Virus record (IMG/VR): IMGVR_UViG_3300025300_000084
Span: 1-26,936 of that record
Direction: 5' to 3' (one strand)
DNA length: 26,936 bases
Origin: a virus
Shown: positions 8,073 through 15,784 of the stretch, one piece after another
Position numbering within the stretch: position 1 is the stretch's first letter
How the letters are laid out: the number at the start of each line of letters is the position of its first letter
The notes under the pieces: model-generated
Told to the model about the DNA's origin: nothing
Databases searched by the model: none
Seen by the model: only the letters and a program-made list of their open reading frames with translations
Translations under genes and position numbers: made by a program

Positions 8073-8329
8073 TGAAAATAGCTTATATTGCTTGGCTAGA
8101 TGCTTATCATTTAGAAGGTAGACAGCCTATTGAAGTTACCAAAGAAGATGGTTTTATCATTTTGACGGCTGGAATTCTGCTACGCAACGACAAAAATAGT
8201 GTTGCTGTTAGTCGTGATCTATACTCAAATGGGGATATAGAAGATCCGATAGTCATTCCTAGATCATATATCAAAGAGATCAAGGTGTTTGAGACTAGCA
8301 AGAAACATAAGAAACGATTCAAATCATGA
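8072..8329 (+). CDS. Small hypothetical protein
   Basis: An 85-aa soluble protein that starts in a TAATG overlap with the ribbon-helix-helix gene. It has a beta-rich middle (PIEVTKEDGFIILTAGILLR, then NSVAVSRDLY), an IPRSYIKEIKVFE strand-helix unit, and a strongly basic tail of Lys, His and Arg. The AGILL...IPxxxI pattern resembles small conserved phage proteins of unknown function. The basic tail could bind nucleic acid. No function is claimed. Confidence 0.6.
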   Translation: MKIAYIAWLDAYHLEGRQPIEVTKEDGFIILTAGILLRNDKNSVAVSRDLYSNGDIEDPIVIPRSYIKEIKVFETSKKHKKRFKS

Positions 8330-8335
8330 GGCTCA

Positions 8336-8530
8336 ATGGCAGAAAAACAGATACTTGGCAATATGAATTTGCATGACTGCAAATGGTGCGGAAATATTCC
8401 AGCAACCTACCAACAGGTCATTTCTCCTGAAATCATTGTGAATATCTGCGATACCTGTTATCAAACTGCTAGTAATAGTGGTTCTGCAGGAAGCTGGCAA
8501 CCCATTCTCATAATTGCGAATGCCGACTAG
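8336..8530 (+). CDS. Small zinc-ribbon protein
   Basis: A 64-aa protein with two CxxC knuckles, CKWC at residues 15-18 and CDTC at 38-41, separated by about 20 residues, which is a classical zinc-ribbon spacing. The C-terminal part is short and neutral. GAGG lies just before the ATG. It overlaps the tail-fibre gene start by 11 bases. Zinc ribbons of this size in phages often bind nucleic acid or host proteins; the actual partner is unknown. Confidence 0.55.
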   Translation: MAEKQILGNMNLHDCKWCGNIPATYQQVISPEIIVNICDTCYQTASNSGSAGSWQPILIIANAD

Positions 8531-9689
8531 TTTTACCAAAGGATTTAGAACTAAACTCATCCTGCCAACTGACCGTGAAACAGAAGCTGGCAATCTTCAA
8601 CGGTTTAGGCGAGATGCAAAGGGTAATCCTGTGCCTATTCGCCCGGTACAGGAGGCTACGCAGTTTGGTTTTGGTGCCTCAGCTGGGGGTTTATTAGCTG
8701 CTGCTTTTGGTGTCTATGCCAATGCCCTTGAGGATCGTGCCACTGTTTTAGGCTATCAGGGCAGTGTTAAAGGATTTGCTAGTGTTGGAGCTGGCTACAA
8801 TGTCCAGATAACTGGGACACAAAGCACTGCTGTTGGCGCACAATCTGTTATAAATGGTGTCAATGGTTCCTTGGTTGGCTTTCGATCACATATTAACCAT
8901 AATAATTGTGTTGTTATTGGAAATGATATAGAGACAACTGAAGATGATCAAATCCTTATAGGAGGTCGCCTTGAGGTTAATGCTGATGGCGATTTGCTGA
9001 TTGATGGAATTCGTGTGCTAAGAACTATAATATTCACATCCAGTGGAACTTGGGAAAGAGAAGGTGAAACTGGAGTTCGGGTCTACATTGTTGGTGCTGG
9101 TGGTGGTGGAGGAGGCGCTAATGGTACTGAGGCTGGAGGTGGTGGAGCTGGGGGTGCGGTTGCCATTCGTAATATTCAAGTAACAGACAATGTTACGGTA
9201 ACTCTTGGATCTGGTGGAGCAGGTGGGTCTGCTGGTGGAGGAGGGGGGAGTGGTGTTGCAGGTGGAGACTCTACTTTTGGCTCCCTGCTAAAAGCATCTG
9301 GTGGAGGTGGTGGGGGAAATACTGAAGGTGGCACTGTTGATAGCACTAATTCAACTTTTGGGGCAAGTATGGTTGGTGGAGTTGGTGGGTCAAGTGGGGC
9401 TAATGGAAATCCTCCTGCACGTATTGTTGGTTTGGGTGAGCCTGGAGCAGGTGGAACTGGCAGAGGTGGTTCAGATGGAAGTGGCGGTGGCGGTGGTGGT
9501 GGTGCTCATGCTGCTGGAGCGGCAGGTGGTAATGGTTCAACCTCTGGAACGGCTGTTGTAGGAAGTGCTGGTGCAGCTAATTCTGGTGCTGGAGGGGGAG
9601 GCGGTGGTGGTACTGGCTCAGGTTCAGCTGCTGCTGGTGGTGCTGGAGGCTCTGGTATCTGCATTGTAGTTTCAACAGGTGGTGCATGA
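8520..9689 (+). CDS. Tail fibre / receptor-binding adhesin with YadA-like repeats and polyglycine tip
   Basis: The 389-aa protein has three zones. The N-terminal ~55 residues probably attach to the virion. Residues about 60-150 contain trimeric-autotransporter-like head repeats (units such as ATVLGYQGSVKGFASVGAG and STAVGAQSVINGVNGSLVG). From about residue 170, an 'FTSSGTWE...VRVYIVGAGGGGGG' entry leads into about 200 residues dominated by Gly. That entry is the hallmark of the glycine-rich fibre tip domain, and polyglycine-II bundles form the receptor-contact adhesin in phages such as S16. ATG 8520 is preferred to TTG 8514. The last bases overlap the next gene by ATGA. Confidence 0.8.
   Translation: MPTSFTKGFRTKLILPTDRETEAGNLQRFRRDAKGNPVPIRPVQEATQFGFGASAGGLLAAAFGVYANALEDRATVLGYQGSVKGFASVGAGYNVQITGTQSTAVGAQSVINGVNGSLVGFRSHINHNNCVVIGNDIETTEDDQILIGGRLEVNADGDLLIDGIRVLRTIIFTSSGTWEREGETGVRVYIVGAGGGGGGANGTEAGGGGAGGAVAIRNIQVTDNVTVTLGSGGAGGSAGGGGGSGVAGGDSTFGSLLKASGGGGGGNTEGGTVDSTNSTFGASMVGGVGGSSGANGNPPARIVGLGEPGAGGTGRGGSDGSGGGGGGGAHAAGAAGGNGSTSGTAVVGSAGAANSGAGGGGGGGTGSGSAAAGGAGGSGICIVVSTGGA
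9090..9680 (+). repeat. Low-complexity GGN-rich tract coding for the fibre tip
   Basis: About 590 bases consist mostly of GGT, GGA and GCT-type codons with many G runs on the coding strand, for example GGTGGTGGTGGAGGAGG near 9098 and a G-rich block near 9480-9510. The tract is a polyglycine coding repeat and also has local G-quadruplex potential in DNA and mRNA. It gives spurious open frames in other registers. Such tracts recombine easily, which can diversify receptor-binding tips. Confidence 0.7.
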
Positions 9690-10249
9690 AATCTATCTAT
9701 TTCTATTCCTTGGCAGGGTCTGAGTCAGACACCATTCGAGGGCAGTTGGATGGATCTGGCCTTTCCTACACAGAACTGCGATTGGACCAGGATTTTAGGC
9801 AACACCCCACAGAACACCCTGGATTGCCTGAAGTTATTGTGGATGTGGATAATCAAGTTTATAGTGAATTCCCCACACCCTATGACCATACTGGTTTTTT
9901 GAGTTCATGGACTTCTGCTCCAGCTGCCCTGCCAACCAAGCCAATGGCCAAGGTTATTACCAAGAATGATCTAGGGACTGAGCAAAACATGTTTGTCTTG
10001 GGAGATGCCATCACACTTCGGGTTGAGATATGGGAACCAGATATGTCAGCAATCAAAACAGACTTTGCTGGCACCTTCTATGTGCCCTTTTTTGACGCTC
10101 AGCAGATCACGCATTGGGTTCATCTCAACTTCACAGCAGGTATTGCAGAAAGAGCTATCAACAACCTGGAGGAAGGCCAATATAAGGCTACAACGGCTTC
10201 CAGCACTCTGGTTGTTGTTCGACCTCATGAAATTATCATAGCCATTTGA
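9686..10249 (+). CDS. Hypothetical protein with glutaredoxin-like N-terminus, linked to the fibre gene
   Basis: A 187-aa protein starting in an ATGA overlap with the fibre gene. Residues 1-55 follow the glutaredoxin pattern: strand SIYFYSLAG, helix SDTIRGQLDGSG, strand LSYTELRLD, then a GLPEVIVDV strand with the cis-Pro-like 'LPEV'. The usual CxxC is absent (GSESDT at that site), so it cannot do thiol-disulfide chemistry and the fold, if right, is structural. Residues 90-187 are beta-rich. Coupling to the adhesin suggests a fibre chaperone or tail-tip component. The glutaredoxin resemblance is my inference. Confidence 0.55.
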   Translation: MKSIYFYSLAGSESDTIRGQLDGSGLSYTELRLDQDFRQHPTEHPGLPEVIVDVDNQVYSEFPTPYDHTGFLSSWTSAPAALPTKPMAKVITKNDLGTEQNMFVLGDAITLRVEIWEPDMSAIKTDFAGTFYVPFFDAQQITHWVHLNFTAGIAERAINNLEEGQYKATTASSTLVVVRPHEIIIAI

Positions 10250-10275
10250 TCTACTATCCTTTTAACCCCCATATC

Positions 10276-10284
10276 TGGTATAGT
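10276..10284 (+). promoter_or_regulatory. Extended -10 promoter before the large virion protein cluster
   Basis: TG (10276-10277) plus TATAGT (10279-10284) form an extended -10 in the context ATCTGGTATA, the same ten bases seen in the capsid promoter at 693-702. No good -35 is visible 16-18 bp upstream, which is tolerable for extended -10 promoters. Transcription would start near 10291, leaving a short leader with AAAAGGA as ribosome site before ATG 10306. The gap from 10250 to 10305 contains nothing else obvious. Confidence 0.45.
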
Positions 10285-10305
10285 CAACTCTGAAAAGGAC
10301 TATAT

Positions 10306-11790
10306 ATGGCACGTCTAATTAGAACCCCGTCTGGAACTCTGCTTGAAAGAAATGATGGTACTAAGATTAATGTTATTAATCTTGGTTTGCCTGCTACGAC
10401 TACTGACCTGGCAGCTGCGTTAAATGCTGATCAAGCCCGCACTGGAGGACGTAGTACTACTGGTCTAGACATTGGATTGGATGATGATAACGGTGATGTC
10501 ATTAACGGTAGGGATGATTTCCCAGGTGATAATGGTGATGTTATCGCAGACGATGATCCAGGCCAAAATGGTGGTGGAGCAACACAGTTACCTCCAGGCC
10601 CCAGCAATATCTCTCCAATTGGCCGTGTTGTTAGTCTGATACATCCACAGACTGGGGAAATTAAAAATATCAGACTGGATGTTGGCGACCCTGGTCAAAG
10701 ATCTAGAGATCTCAATAAACTTTTAGCCAGTGGTTTTACGATTACAGGCACACATACTGTTGGCACAGGAGAACCAGGTGGTCCAGGTGACACAGGTGAT
10801 CCAGGAGTACCACCTCCAGGGTCAGGGGGCTTTGAAGGAATACCCCCAGCAGGTGGTAATGAAGCCCAGTCCTTTCTTGCTAAAATTCTTCAGCGAGCTT
10901 TAGGGCGAGCTGGCATTGGTGATCAACTATTAGGACAATTTACTAACCAGCAACAGTGGTTCCAAGACCTATTTGGAGAACAAAGAGGCGTACAACGGGC
11001 TGCAACAATGAAGCAGCTCGGTGTTATCGATCCTGCGTTAACAGAACAGTTAGGTCAGTTTGGTCAGGGTTTATCTGACCGTGAAAGAGCTGCTTTCCTG
11101 CAACAACGTATGGCCGATCTACCTGGACGCCAGAGACAAGCTACAGAGGCCTTAAATACCCAACTTTTGCGTTCTGGTGCTATTGGTGGACGACAACCAG
11201 GAGGATTAGCTCAGATTGCAAGACCATCCCGTCAAATTGCCAGTGAGTTTGCTGGCTTACGCGCACAGTCTGAACGGGATGCCATTATGGCAGATCTTCA
11301 GGCCAGACTTCAAAGCAATCAATTAGCTGGACAGGCATTAGGTACAGCTCCTAGTGTGCTCAGTGCAACTGCAGGAGCCTTAGATCCTTCTAGTTTACTG
11401 CAAGCTTCTCTGGGTAGTGCTCAACAGCGCATTGGGGCAGCTCAATTAGGTACAGGGGCTGTGCAAGCTGCTGCACCATTTGCACAGGCGTTTGCTGGTT
11501 TGGACCCCTCTAGCTTAAGTGCTCAGTTACGTGGATCTTTATTTGGCTCACTTCTTGGCACTGCCCCTAAATTAATTGAGGCTCTCAATAAACTTAGAGG
11601 AAACCCGAATAATAATGAAACCTTTGAAACGATACCTCCTGACATTAGCAACACACCTTTTCCCAACCTTAACAATTTTCCAGTGCGGCCTTGGCCCATA
11701 GACGATCCACTGTGGGGTGTAAGATTCCCTGGAGGCCAAAATCCAAATATTAACTGTGGATTTATGCCAGGACAGAGACCCTGTTTTTAA
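10306..11790 (+). CDS. Large virion protein, putative ejection/internal protein
   Basis: The 494-aa protein has a short beta-type N-terminus, an acidic Asp/Gly/Asn-rich section (around residues 62-88, DNGDVIN and DNGDVIAD repeats that look like calcium-loop motifs), a short collagen-like Gly-Pro stretch (GEPGGPGDTGDPG), and then about 230 residues of Ala/Gln/Leu-rich helix (residues ~190-430). The C-terminus is Pro/Asn-rich with two cysteines. Long Ala/Gln-rich helical proteins placed after the tail genes are typical of podovirus ejection proteins that leave the capsid with the DNA. The gene heads a three-gene cluster with its own weak promoter. Family not recognised. Confidence 0.6.
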   Translation: MARLIRTPSGTLLERNDGTKINVINLGLPATTTDLAAALNADQARTGGRSTTGLDIGLDDDNGDVINGRDDFPGDNGDVIADDDPGQNGGGATQLPPGPSNISPIGRVVSLIHPQTGEIKNIRLDVGDPGQRSRDLNKLLASGFTITGTHTVGTGEPGGPGDTGDPGVPPPGSGGFEGIPPAGGNEAQSFLAKILQRALGRAGIGDQLLGQFTNQQQWFQDLFGEQRGVQRAATMKQLGVIDPALTEQLGQFGQGLSDRERAAFLQQRMADLPGRQRQATEALNTQLLRSGAIGGRQPGGLAQIARPSRQIASEFAGLRAQSERDAIMADLQARLQSNQLAGQALGTAPSVLSATAGALDPSSLLQASLGSAQQRIGAAQLGTGAVQAAAPFAQAFAGLDPSSLSAQLRGSLFGSLLGTAPKLIEALNKLRGNPNNNETFETIPPDISNTPFPNLNNFPVRPWPIDDPLWGVRFPGGQNPNINCGFMPGQRPCF

Positions 11791-11892
11791 ATGACACCCC
11801 AACTCTCCATAGCTATATTAACTCATAGCTTATTGCATAGTAATTGCTGTGGTAATTGCTCTAAGGGCAAACCATGCAAGGGCAAAAGCTAG
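11791..11892 (+). CDS. Possible 33-residue Cys-rich micro-protein filling the gap
   Basis: An ATG directly after the previous stop opens a frame of 33 codons that ends in TAG directly before the next ATG, so it fills the 102-base gap exactly. The product has a hydrophobic start (LSIAILTHSLL) and a Cys/Lys-rich end (NCCGNCSKGKPCKGKS). No good ribosome site precedes it. The gap also contains two GTAATTGCT copies and two CATAGCT copies, so the segment may instead be a regulatory spacer. I rate coding as possible, not established. Confidence 0.3.
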   Translation: MTPQLSIAILTHSLLHSNCCGNCSKGKPCKGKS

Positions 11893-13059
11893 ATGCCAAC
11901 ACAAGATCAAGAAGAACGTACCAACTTTGTTAAAGAACTGCTAACGAACTTTACTTTTGCATTTGGTAGAGGGTTGCAGGCCGCTAGCCAAGCCAGGGGT
12001 AGAGGACAGTTTGCTGCTGGTTTAGGTGGTGCATTGCAGGCTCCATTTGAGCAGGAAGCTATTGACAGGCAGAGGGCAATTCAGGATTTACAGATGTCAC
12101 TGCAACAAGAGTCTGCTAGACGTGCTGCAGAGATGCATGAATTTGACCTAGCTGGGAGGAGATTTGATATTGCTCGCCAACAGCCAGGTATTGATATTGG
12201 CCCCGCACCTGTCCCACAAGCAGCCCCTATTGGTGGTCGTCCAGCTCTTGGCACACAGCAGCAACCAGGGCTAACACGGTTTCAAGCACCTACTCCCTTT
12301 GTAGATATACCTGGCTTAGGTCCACAACAAGTAACTGCCCCAGAGACTTTGGCTGCTCAAGAAAGAAAGGCAACTGGACTAGATCTAATCCAGGAATTAA
12401 CTATTAGGGATCGGTTTGCCCCAGCCCCAAAACGCAATACAGTCGTTGTAGATGGTGTTCTTGTTGATGCAGATACAGGTGATGCGATATATGGTGAAAC
12501 CAAGGTAGATACTAAAGTCATCGGTGATAAGTTGGTTAATAGCAGCACAGGTGTTGTGATAGCTGATTTTAGTGGACCTATACCTGACAATCTAAAGGTA
12601 ATAAACAGCCAACTTGTTAACGTAGATACCTTAGAAATTGTTAAGGATCTCAGAGATCTTGACAAACCAGACACGAGGAATATTCTTAGGAAGGCTATCG
12701 CTGCTCGTGCCCTTGTTAATGCCCAGAAATTGAAAACCCATCCAGGATTTACAGGAGCTGTAGGGGCAAAGGGTTTTGCTTTCTTATTTGGTGCTAAGTC
12801 TGATCCTCTTCCTGGGACTCCTGAGGCAGATTTTATGGCCTCGCTAGAACAGCTTCTTGCCCAGATTACATTACCTAACCTTGAATTAATGCAGGGTTTG
12901 GGAGCTATGTCAGATACAGAATTGGCGCAGGTTAGAGCTGCTGGAACAGCCTTGTCTGCTTCACAGAGTGAGTCTGGATTCCTAAAGGAACTTCAAGTAA
13001 TTATTGACGTTATGATTACAGCTGATAAAAAGCTAGGTGGTAAATTTGAGGAGTTCTAG
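11893..13059 (+). CDS. Putative internal virion / DNA-ejection protein
   Basis: A 388-aa protein. The first ~95 residues are a continuous Gln/Ala/Arg-rich helix, residues 95-155 are a Pro/Gln-rich linker (PAPVPQAAPIGG and similar), residues 180-250 hold short beta repeats of the form VxxDGVLVDADTGDAI and KVIGDKLVNSSTGVVI, and the C-terminal ~120 residues form a helical module with 'HPGFTGAVGAK', 'LPGTPEADFMASLEQL' and 'LMQGLGAMSDTELAQV'. That last module recurs at the end of many podovirus internal proteins. Its stop overlaps the next GTG start by one base, so the two are coupled and probably form one ejection complex. Confidence 0.65.
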   Translation: MPTQDQEERTNFVKELLTNFTFAFGRGLQAASQARGRGQFAAGLGGALQAPFEQEAIDRQRAIQDLQMSLQQESARRAAEMHEFDLAGRRFDIARQQPGIDIGPAPVPQAAPIGGRPALGTQQQPGLTRFQAPTPFVDIPGLGPQQVTAPETLAAQERKATGLDLIQELTIRDRFAPAPKRNTVVVDGVLVDADTGDAIYGETKVDTKVIGDKLVNSSTGVVIADFSGPIPDNLKVINSQLVNVDTLEIVKDLRDLDKPDTRNILRKAIAARALVNAQKLKTHPGFTGAVGAKGFAFLFGAKSDPLPGTPEADFMASLEQLLAQITLPNLELMQGLGAMSDTELAQVRAAGTALSASQSESGFLKELQVIIDVMITADKKLGGKFEEF

Positions 13060-15005
13060 TGCCACAAAAGTATGAAAAGCGCCCTGCTGGTCCGAATAAT
13101 GTTGAGGTTCAATACACAGACCAGAATGGTAAAGTTACTACAGTAACAGTACCCAGTCATCTCTCCGACGACATCATGAAACGGACGGTTTTTGTTCAGA
13201 GTCTCCGGGGTGCTCAAGGACTTGATGAAATTCCCAAGAAGCCTACAACTGGTCCCATTGGTGCTCTGAAACGAGTATTTGGTGATATGGCTGAAGGCAT
13301 CGAGCAAACGGTTCGTGACCCTGTAGGTACTGCCTCTGGCATGGCTCAGCAAGCTATTAGCGGTGTTCAGAATATTCAGCAGGGTCGGGCTGGCATTGAA
13401 AATATACCTGTGTTTGGCCCCATGCTAGGCTCTATTGCCAAAACAGCAGAATCTGGGGATGTAAGTGGGGCCGTTACAGAGGGGTTATTGCAGTCCATTC
13501 CTGCGTTTCAGGGCAGGCTTAAAAGGGTATCTCCTACTGTACCTGGAATTGTCACAGGTATTCCCAAGACTTATCCACAAAGAACTGGCAGGTTACAGTG
13601 GCTGCAGGCAATTTTAGAAGGTGTGCCAGGTGGAGCTGCTGTGTTTAGGCGTATGAGGGATACACAGGAAAAAGCTGCAGTTACTATATCAAATGAAATT
13701 ATTGATAGCATCCGTTCTGGTAAGAGGCCTCTAGATGCTGTAGATGTTGGTGAGCTTTTCCTAAATGCATTGGATGAGGGTGAAGTTAGGTTAAATGCCC
13801 CTGCCCGTGAGATTTATGGAAGGATTGATGCGGAACTGGGTACTACTACAGAGTTAATTACCAAACGTGGATTTGACCCGGATGTAGCCTATCCAAGGAT
13901 TGTGGAAACAAAGGTTCCACGGCGTGTCAGTCCAGTCATGCCAGAGACAGCTAGCCTAAAGGAGCTTGCCAAGCCCATTCTTGAAAGGCTTAAGGATGAG
14001 TCTTTACTAATTAATCCTGCAGACTTTGCCAGCATTCGTGGAACTTTAGATAGGATTGTCAATGCTCCAGATCGTTTACCTTTCCAAGCTTTTCAAGATG
14101 CTAGATCTGACTTGTTAAGGGCTGCTCGTGCATTGGATGATCCCTTACCAGGTAAGAAGGCAGGTATTGTCAATCAACTTGCTCCTGCTACTGATGCAGC
14201 TATGAGTGAAGCTCTAATACAGTCCGGCAGAGCTGATCTATTGACTGAACTAAGGCAGGCCAATGCCATCTGGCGTGAGACTGCAGGAATGCTTGGAGAG
14301 AGAACCATTAAACAGTTGTTGAACTCTTCACCAGAGGCTGTCACAGGTATCCTTTCAAGATCTCCTACACAAACTATTCGTGCTCTGAAGAAGCTGGTAC
14401 CCAGAGACATATTGGATGATGCTGCTGCTGCGATGGTAAGGCGGGATATCATAGACAAGTCTACTGGTGGTCAGCTGACTGAAACAACTCTGAAACGGGC
14501 AGGTGTTTCTGATGATCTTCAAATTGCTCAACAGCGGTTAAGTGCCCAGCAAATGAAGAGAAATGTTGAACGAATGGAAGGCAGGCTTGCAGAGCTTGTT
14601 GGAGAAGGACCAGCTAAGAGAATTGTTCAGTTAACAGCAGATCTGTTTGACATCCAGCCCCAGTCTACCCCAGGTCAGATGGTTGTTCGGTTGGTAGCAT
14701 CAGGGGCCATTATTGGATCTGCTGCTTTAGTACTACAGGGAATTATTGAAGCAGCAGCTTTGATGAGGACAGGTACAATGGTTCTAGCAGCCAATCTTAC
14801 ATCACGTTTGTTAGTCAGACATCCAGGATCTAGGACAGTTTTCAGGAATTTGATAACTGCTTTAAATAAGGGCAATGTACCTCAGGCCACATTTTGGGCA
14901 CAAAGGATTAACGAATTTGAGCGTTCTAGGCAGGAACAGGCACCCAGCCCTGAATTAGCGAGCAGACCTTGGCAGACAACTCCTATACAAGCAGTACCTC
15001 AATGA
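13059..15005 (+). CDS. Large putative ejection protein with C-terminal membrane-active helix
   Basis: A 648-aa protein starting with GTG in a TAGTG overlap. It is mostly helical, rich in Ala, Arg, Glu and Leu. Residues ~1-40 are a small beta lead, residues ~85-165 are amphipathic with Gly, and residues ~548-575 form a hydrophobic stretch (VASGAIIGSAALVLQGIIEAA split from the rest) able to enter a membrane. Such proteins build the transenvelope channel used by short-tailed phages to deliver DNA. No lysozyme or transglycosylase motif is visible. The assignment is by size, composition and position. Confidence 0.6.
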   Translation: MPQKYEKRPAGPNNVEVQYTDQNGKVTTVTVPSHLSDDIMKRTVFVQSLRGAQGLDEIPKKPTTGPIGALKRVFGDMAEGIEQTVRDPVGTASGMAQQAISGVQNIQQGRAGIENIPVFGPMLGSIAKTAESGDVSGAVTEGLLQSIPAFQGRLKRVSPTVPGIVTGIPKTYPQRTGRLQWLQAILEGVPGGAAVFRRMRDTQEKAAVTISNEIIDSIRSGKRPLDAVDVGELFLNALDEGEVRLNAPAREIYGRIDAELGTTTELITKRGFDPDVAYPRIVETKVPRRVSPVMPETASLKELAKPILERLKDESLLINPADFASIRGTLDRIVNAPDRLPFQAFQDARSDLLRAARALDDPLPGKKAGIVNQLAPATDAAMSEALIQSGRADLLTELRQANAIWRETAGMLGERTIKQLLNSSPEAVTGILSRSPTQTIRALKKLVPRDILDDAAAAMVRRDIIDKSTGGQLTETTLKRAGVSDDLQIAQQRLSAQQMKRNVERMEGRLAELVGEGPAKRIVQLTADLFDIQPQSTPGQMVVRLVASGAIIGSAALVLQGIIEAAALMRTGTMVLAANLTSRLLVRHPGSRTVFRNLITALNKGNVPQATFWAQRINEFERSRQEQAPSPELASRPWQTTPIQAVPQ

Positions 15006-15115
15006 CAAAGCTAGGTTATCTCCTCAAGATCATAGTTATGGGTTTTTTTATTAGTGCTGCAGTGGGGTTGGTATTGTTTATCCTAGCCAACCTTGAATAC
15101 GCCCTTAGTCATTAA
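15002..15115 (+). CDS. 37-residue single-pass membrane micro-protein
   Basis: ATG 15002 overlaps the preceding TGA in an ATGA junction and opens a 37-codon frame. The product has a Lys-containing start (MTKLGYLLK), a clear hydrophobic segment IIVMGFFISAAVGLVLFILA, and a short polar end. Its junction, composition and complete membrane span make it believable despite its size. Lysis accessory, ejection accessory and membrane-defence roles are all possible; none is supported by a motif. Confidence 0.5.
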   Translation: MTKLGYLLKIIVMGFFISAAVGLVLFILANLEYALSH

Positions 15116-15126
15116 TAGATAGTTCA

Positions 15127-15142
15127 ATATATATATATATAT
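15127..15142. repeat. (AT)8 dinucleotide repeat
   Basis: Eight AT units lie in the only sizeable gap between the ejection cluster and the glycosyltransferase genes. The tract is easily melted and sits 11 bp before an operator-like dyad, so it may be part of a promoter region, although no clean -35/-10 pair is seen. Dinucleotide tracts also slip and can vary in length between isolates. Confidence 0.6.
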
Positions 15143-15153
15143 CTGTCAGATAC

Positions 15154-15185
15154 TTGTTCATCATGAGGTGAACAAAGCTGAACAA
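15154..15185. promoter_or_regulatory. Operator-like dyad with a third half-site
   Basis: TTGTTCA (15154-15160) and TGAACAA (15169-15175) form a perfect inverted repeat with an 8-bp centre. A second TGAACAA copy (15179-15185) lies exactly 10 bp, one helical turn, downstream in direct orientation. The arrangement suits a dimeric repressor with cooperative binding and sits 20 bp before the glycosyltransferase start. Candidate binders in the window are the XRE protein (16646-17011) and the ribbon-helix-helix protein (7896-8072). Confidence 0.45.
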
Positions 15186-15205
15186 AGCCTGCATACCCCC
15201 ACAAG

Positions 15206-15784
15206 ATGGAAATCTGGTTACCCCTTGAGCTGATAGTAGCCCTGGTTGCCATAATCCCCTATCACCCATTACTGATACGTGGACAAGAACTGGTCTACGA
15301 TGACCTGCCTATTGCCCAGATGATAGATAATCTGGCTACTGAGCATCAAAGGATTGGTCTTAAATTGTTCTCTGTGGGGCCTTACCGATGGTTGGAGAGA
15401 TTAACCTGGTATTGGCAGCTCAAGATATTTGGTAAAGTTCGGCAGACCTGGTTGGCTGTCAATGTTCTTCTACATGTAATCATCAGTTTAGAGGTGCTTT
15501 GGATTGCCATGAGTGTGGATCTGACAACTACTGGCTCTCTACTTGCTGGTTGTCTGTTTGCAGCTCATCCCATGCATGTAACATCCGTAGTGCCAATAGT
15601 TAGTCGAGGTAACCAATTAGTAACCCTGTTCATGCTGGGGTTGGTATTGGGGTTCCTTCATCAGTCCTACCTGCTAATGGCTGTGTGTGCGGCAGGATCT
15701 GTGGGTAGTAATGAGGCTGGTTTAGGGGTTATAGGCTTAACTATATTGTTGATGATTGGAGCTTTATGGCACAGCATATCCTGA
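15206..15784 (+). CDS. GT-C membrane glycosyltransferase, N-terminal half (TMTC-like)
   Basis: A 192-aa membrane protein with about five hydrophobic segments. After the first membrane helix comes a YDD motif at residues 31-33, the position of the catalytic acidic pair in GT-C enzymes. Residues 121-134 read HPMHVTSVVPIVSR, matching the 'HPxHxxxVxxIxxR' loop of TMTC/DUF1736-type O-mannosyltransferases. These enzymes use a polyprenyl-phosphate sugar donor at a membrane. The frame ends where the next, overlapping frame begins, and the pair together resembles one normal-length enzyme. No clear ribosome site precedes ATG 15206. Confidence 0.65.
   Translation: MEIWLPLELIVALVAIIPYHPLLIRGQELVYDDLPIAQMIDNLATEHQRIGLKLFSVGPYRWLERLTWYWQLKIFGKVRQTWLAVNVLLHVIISLEVLWIAMSVDLTTTGSLLAGCLFAAHPMHVTSVVPIVSRGNQLVTLFMLGLVLGFLHQSYLLMAVCAAGSVGSNEAGLGVIGLTILLMIGALWHSIS

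Noticed and set aside
9301-9561. Long open frame in another register within the fibre gene
   Set aside because: It is a by-product of GGN codon periodicity; its Val/Leu-rich translation is the shifted reading of polyglycine.
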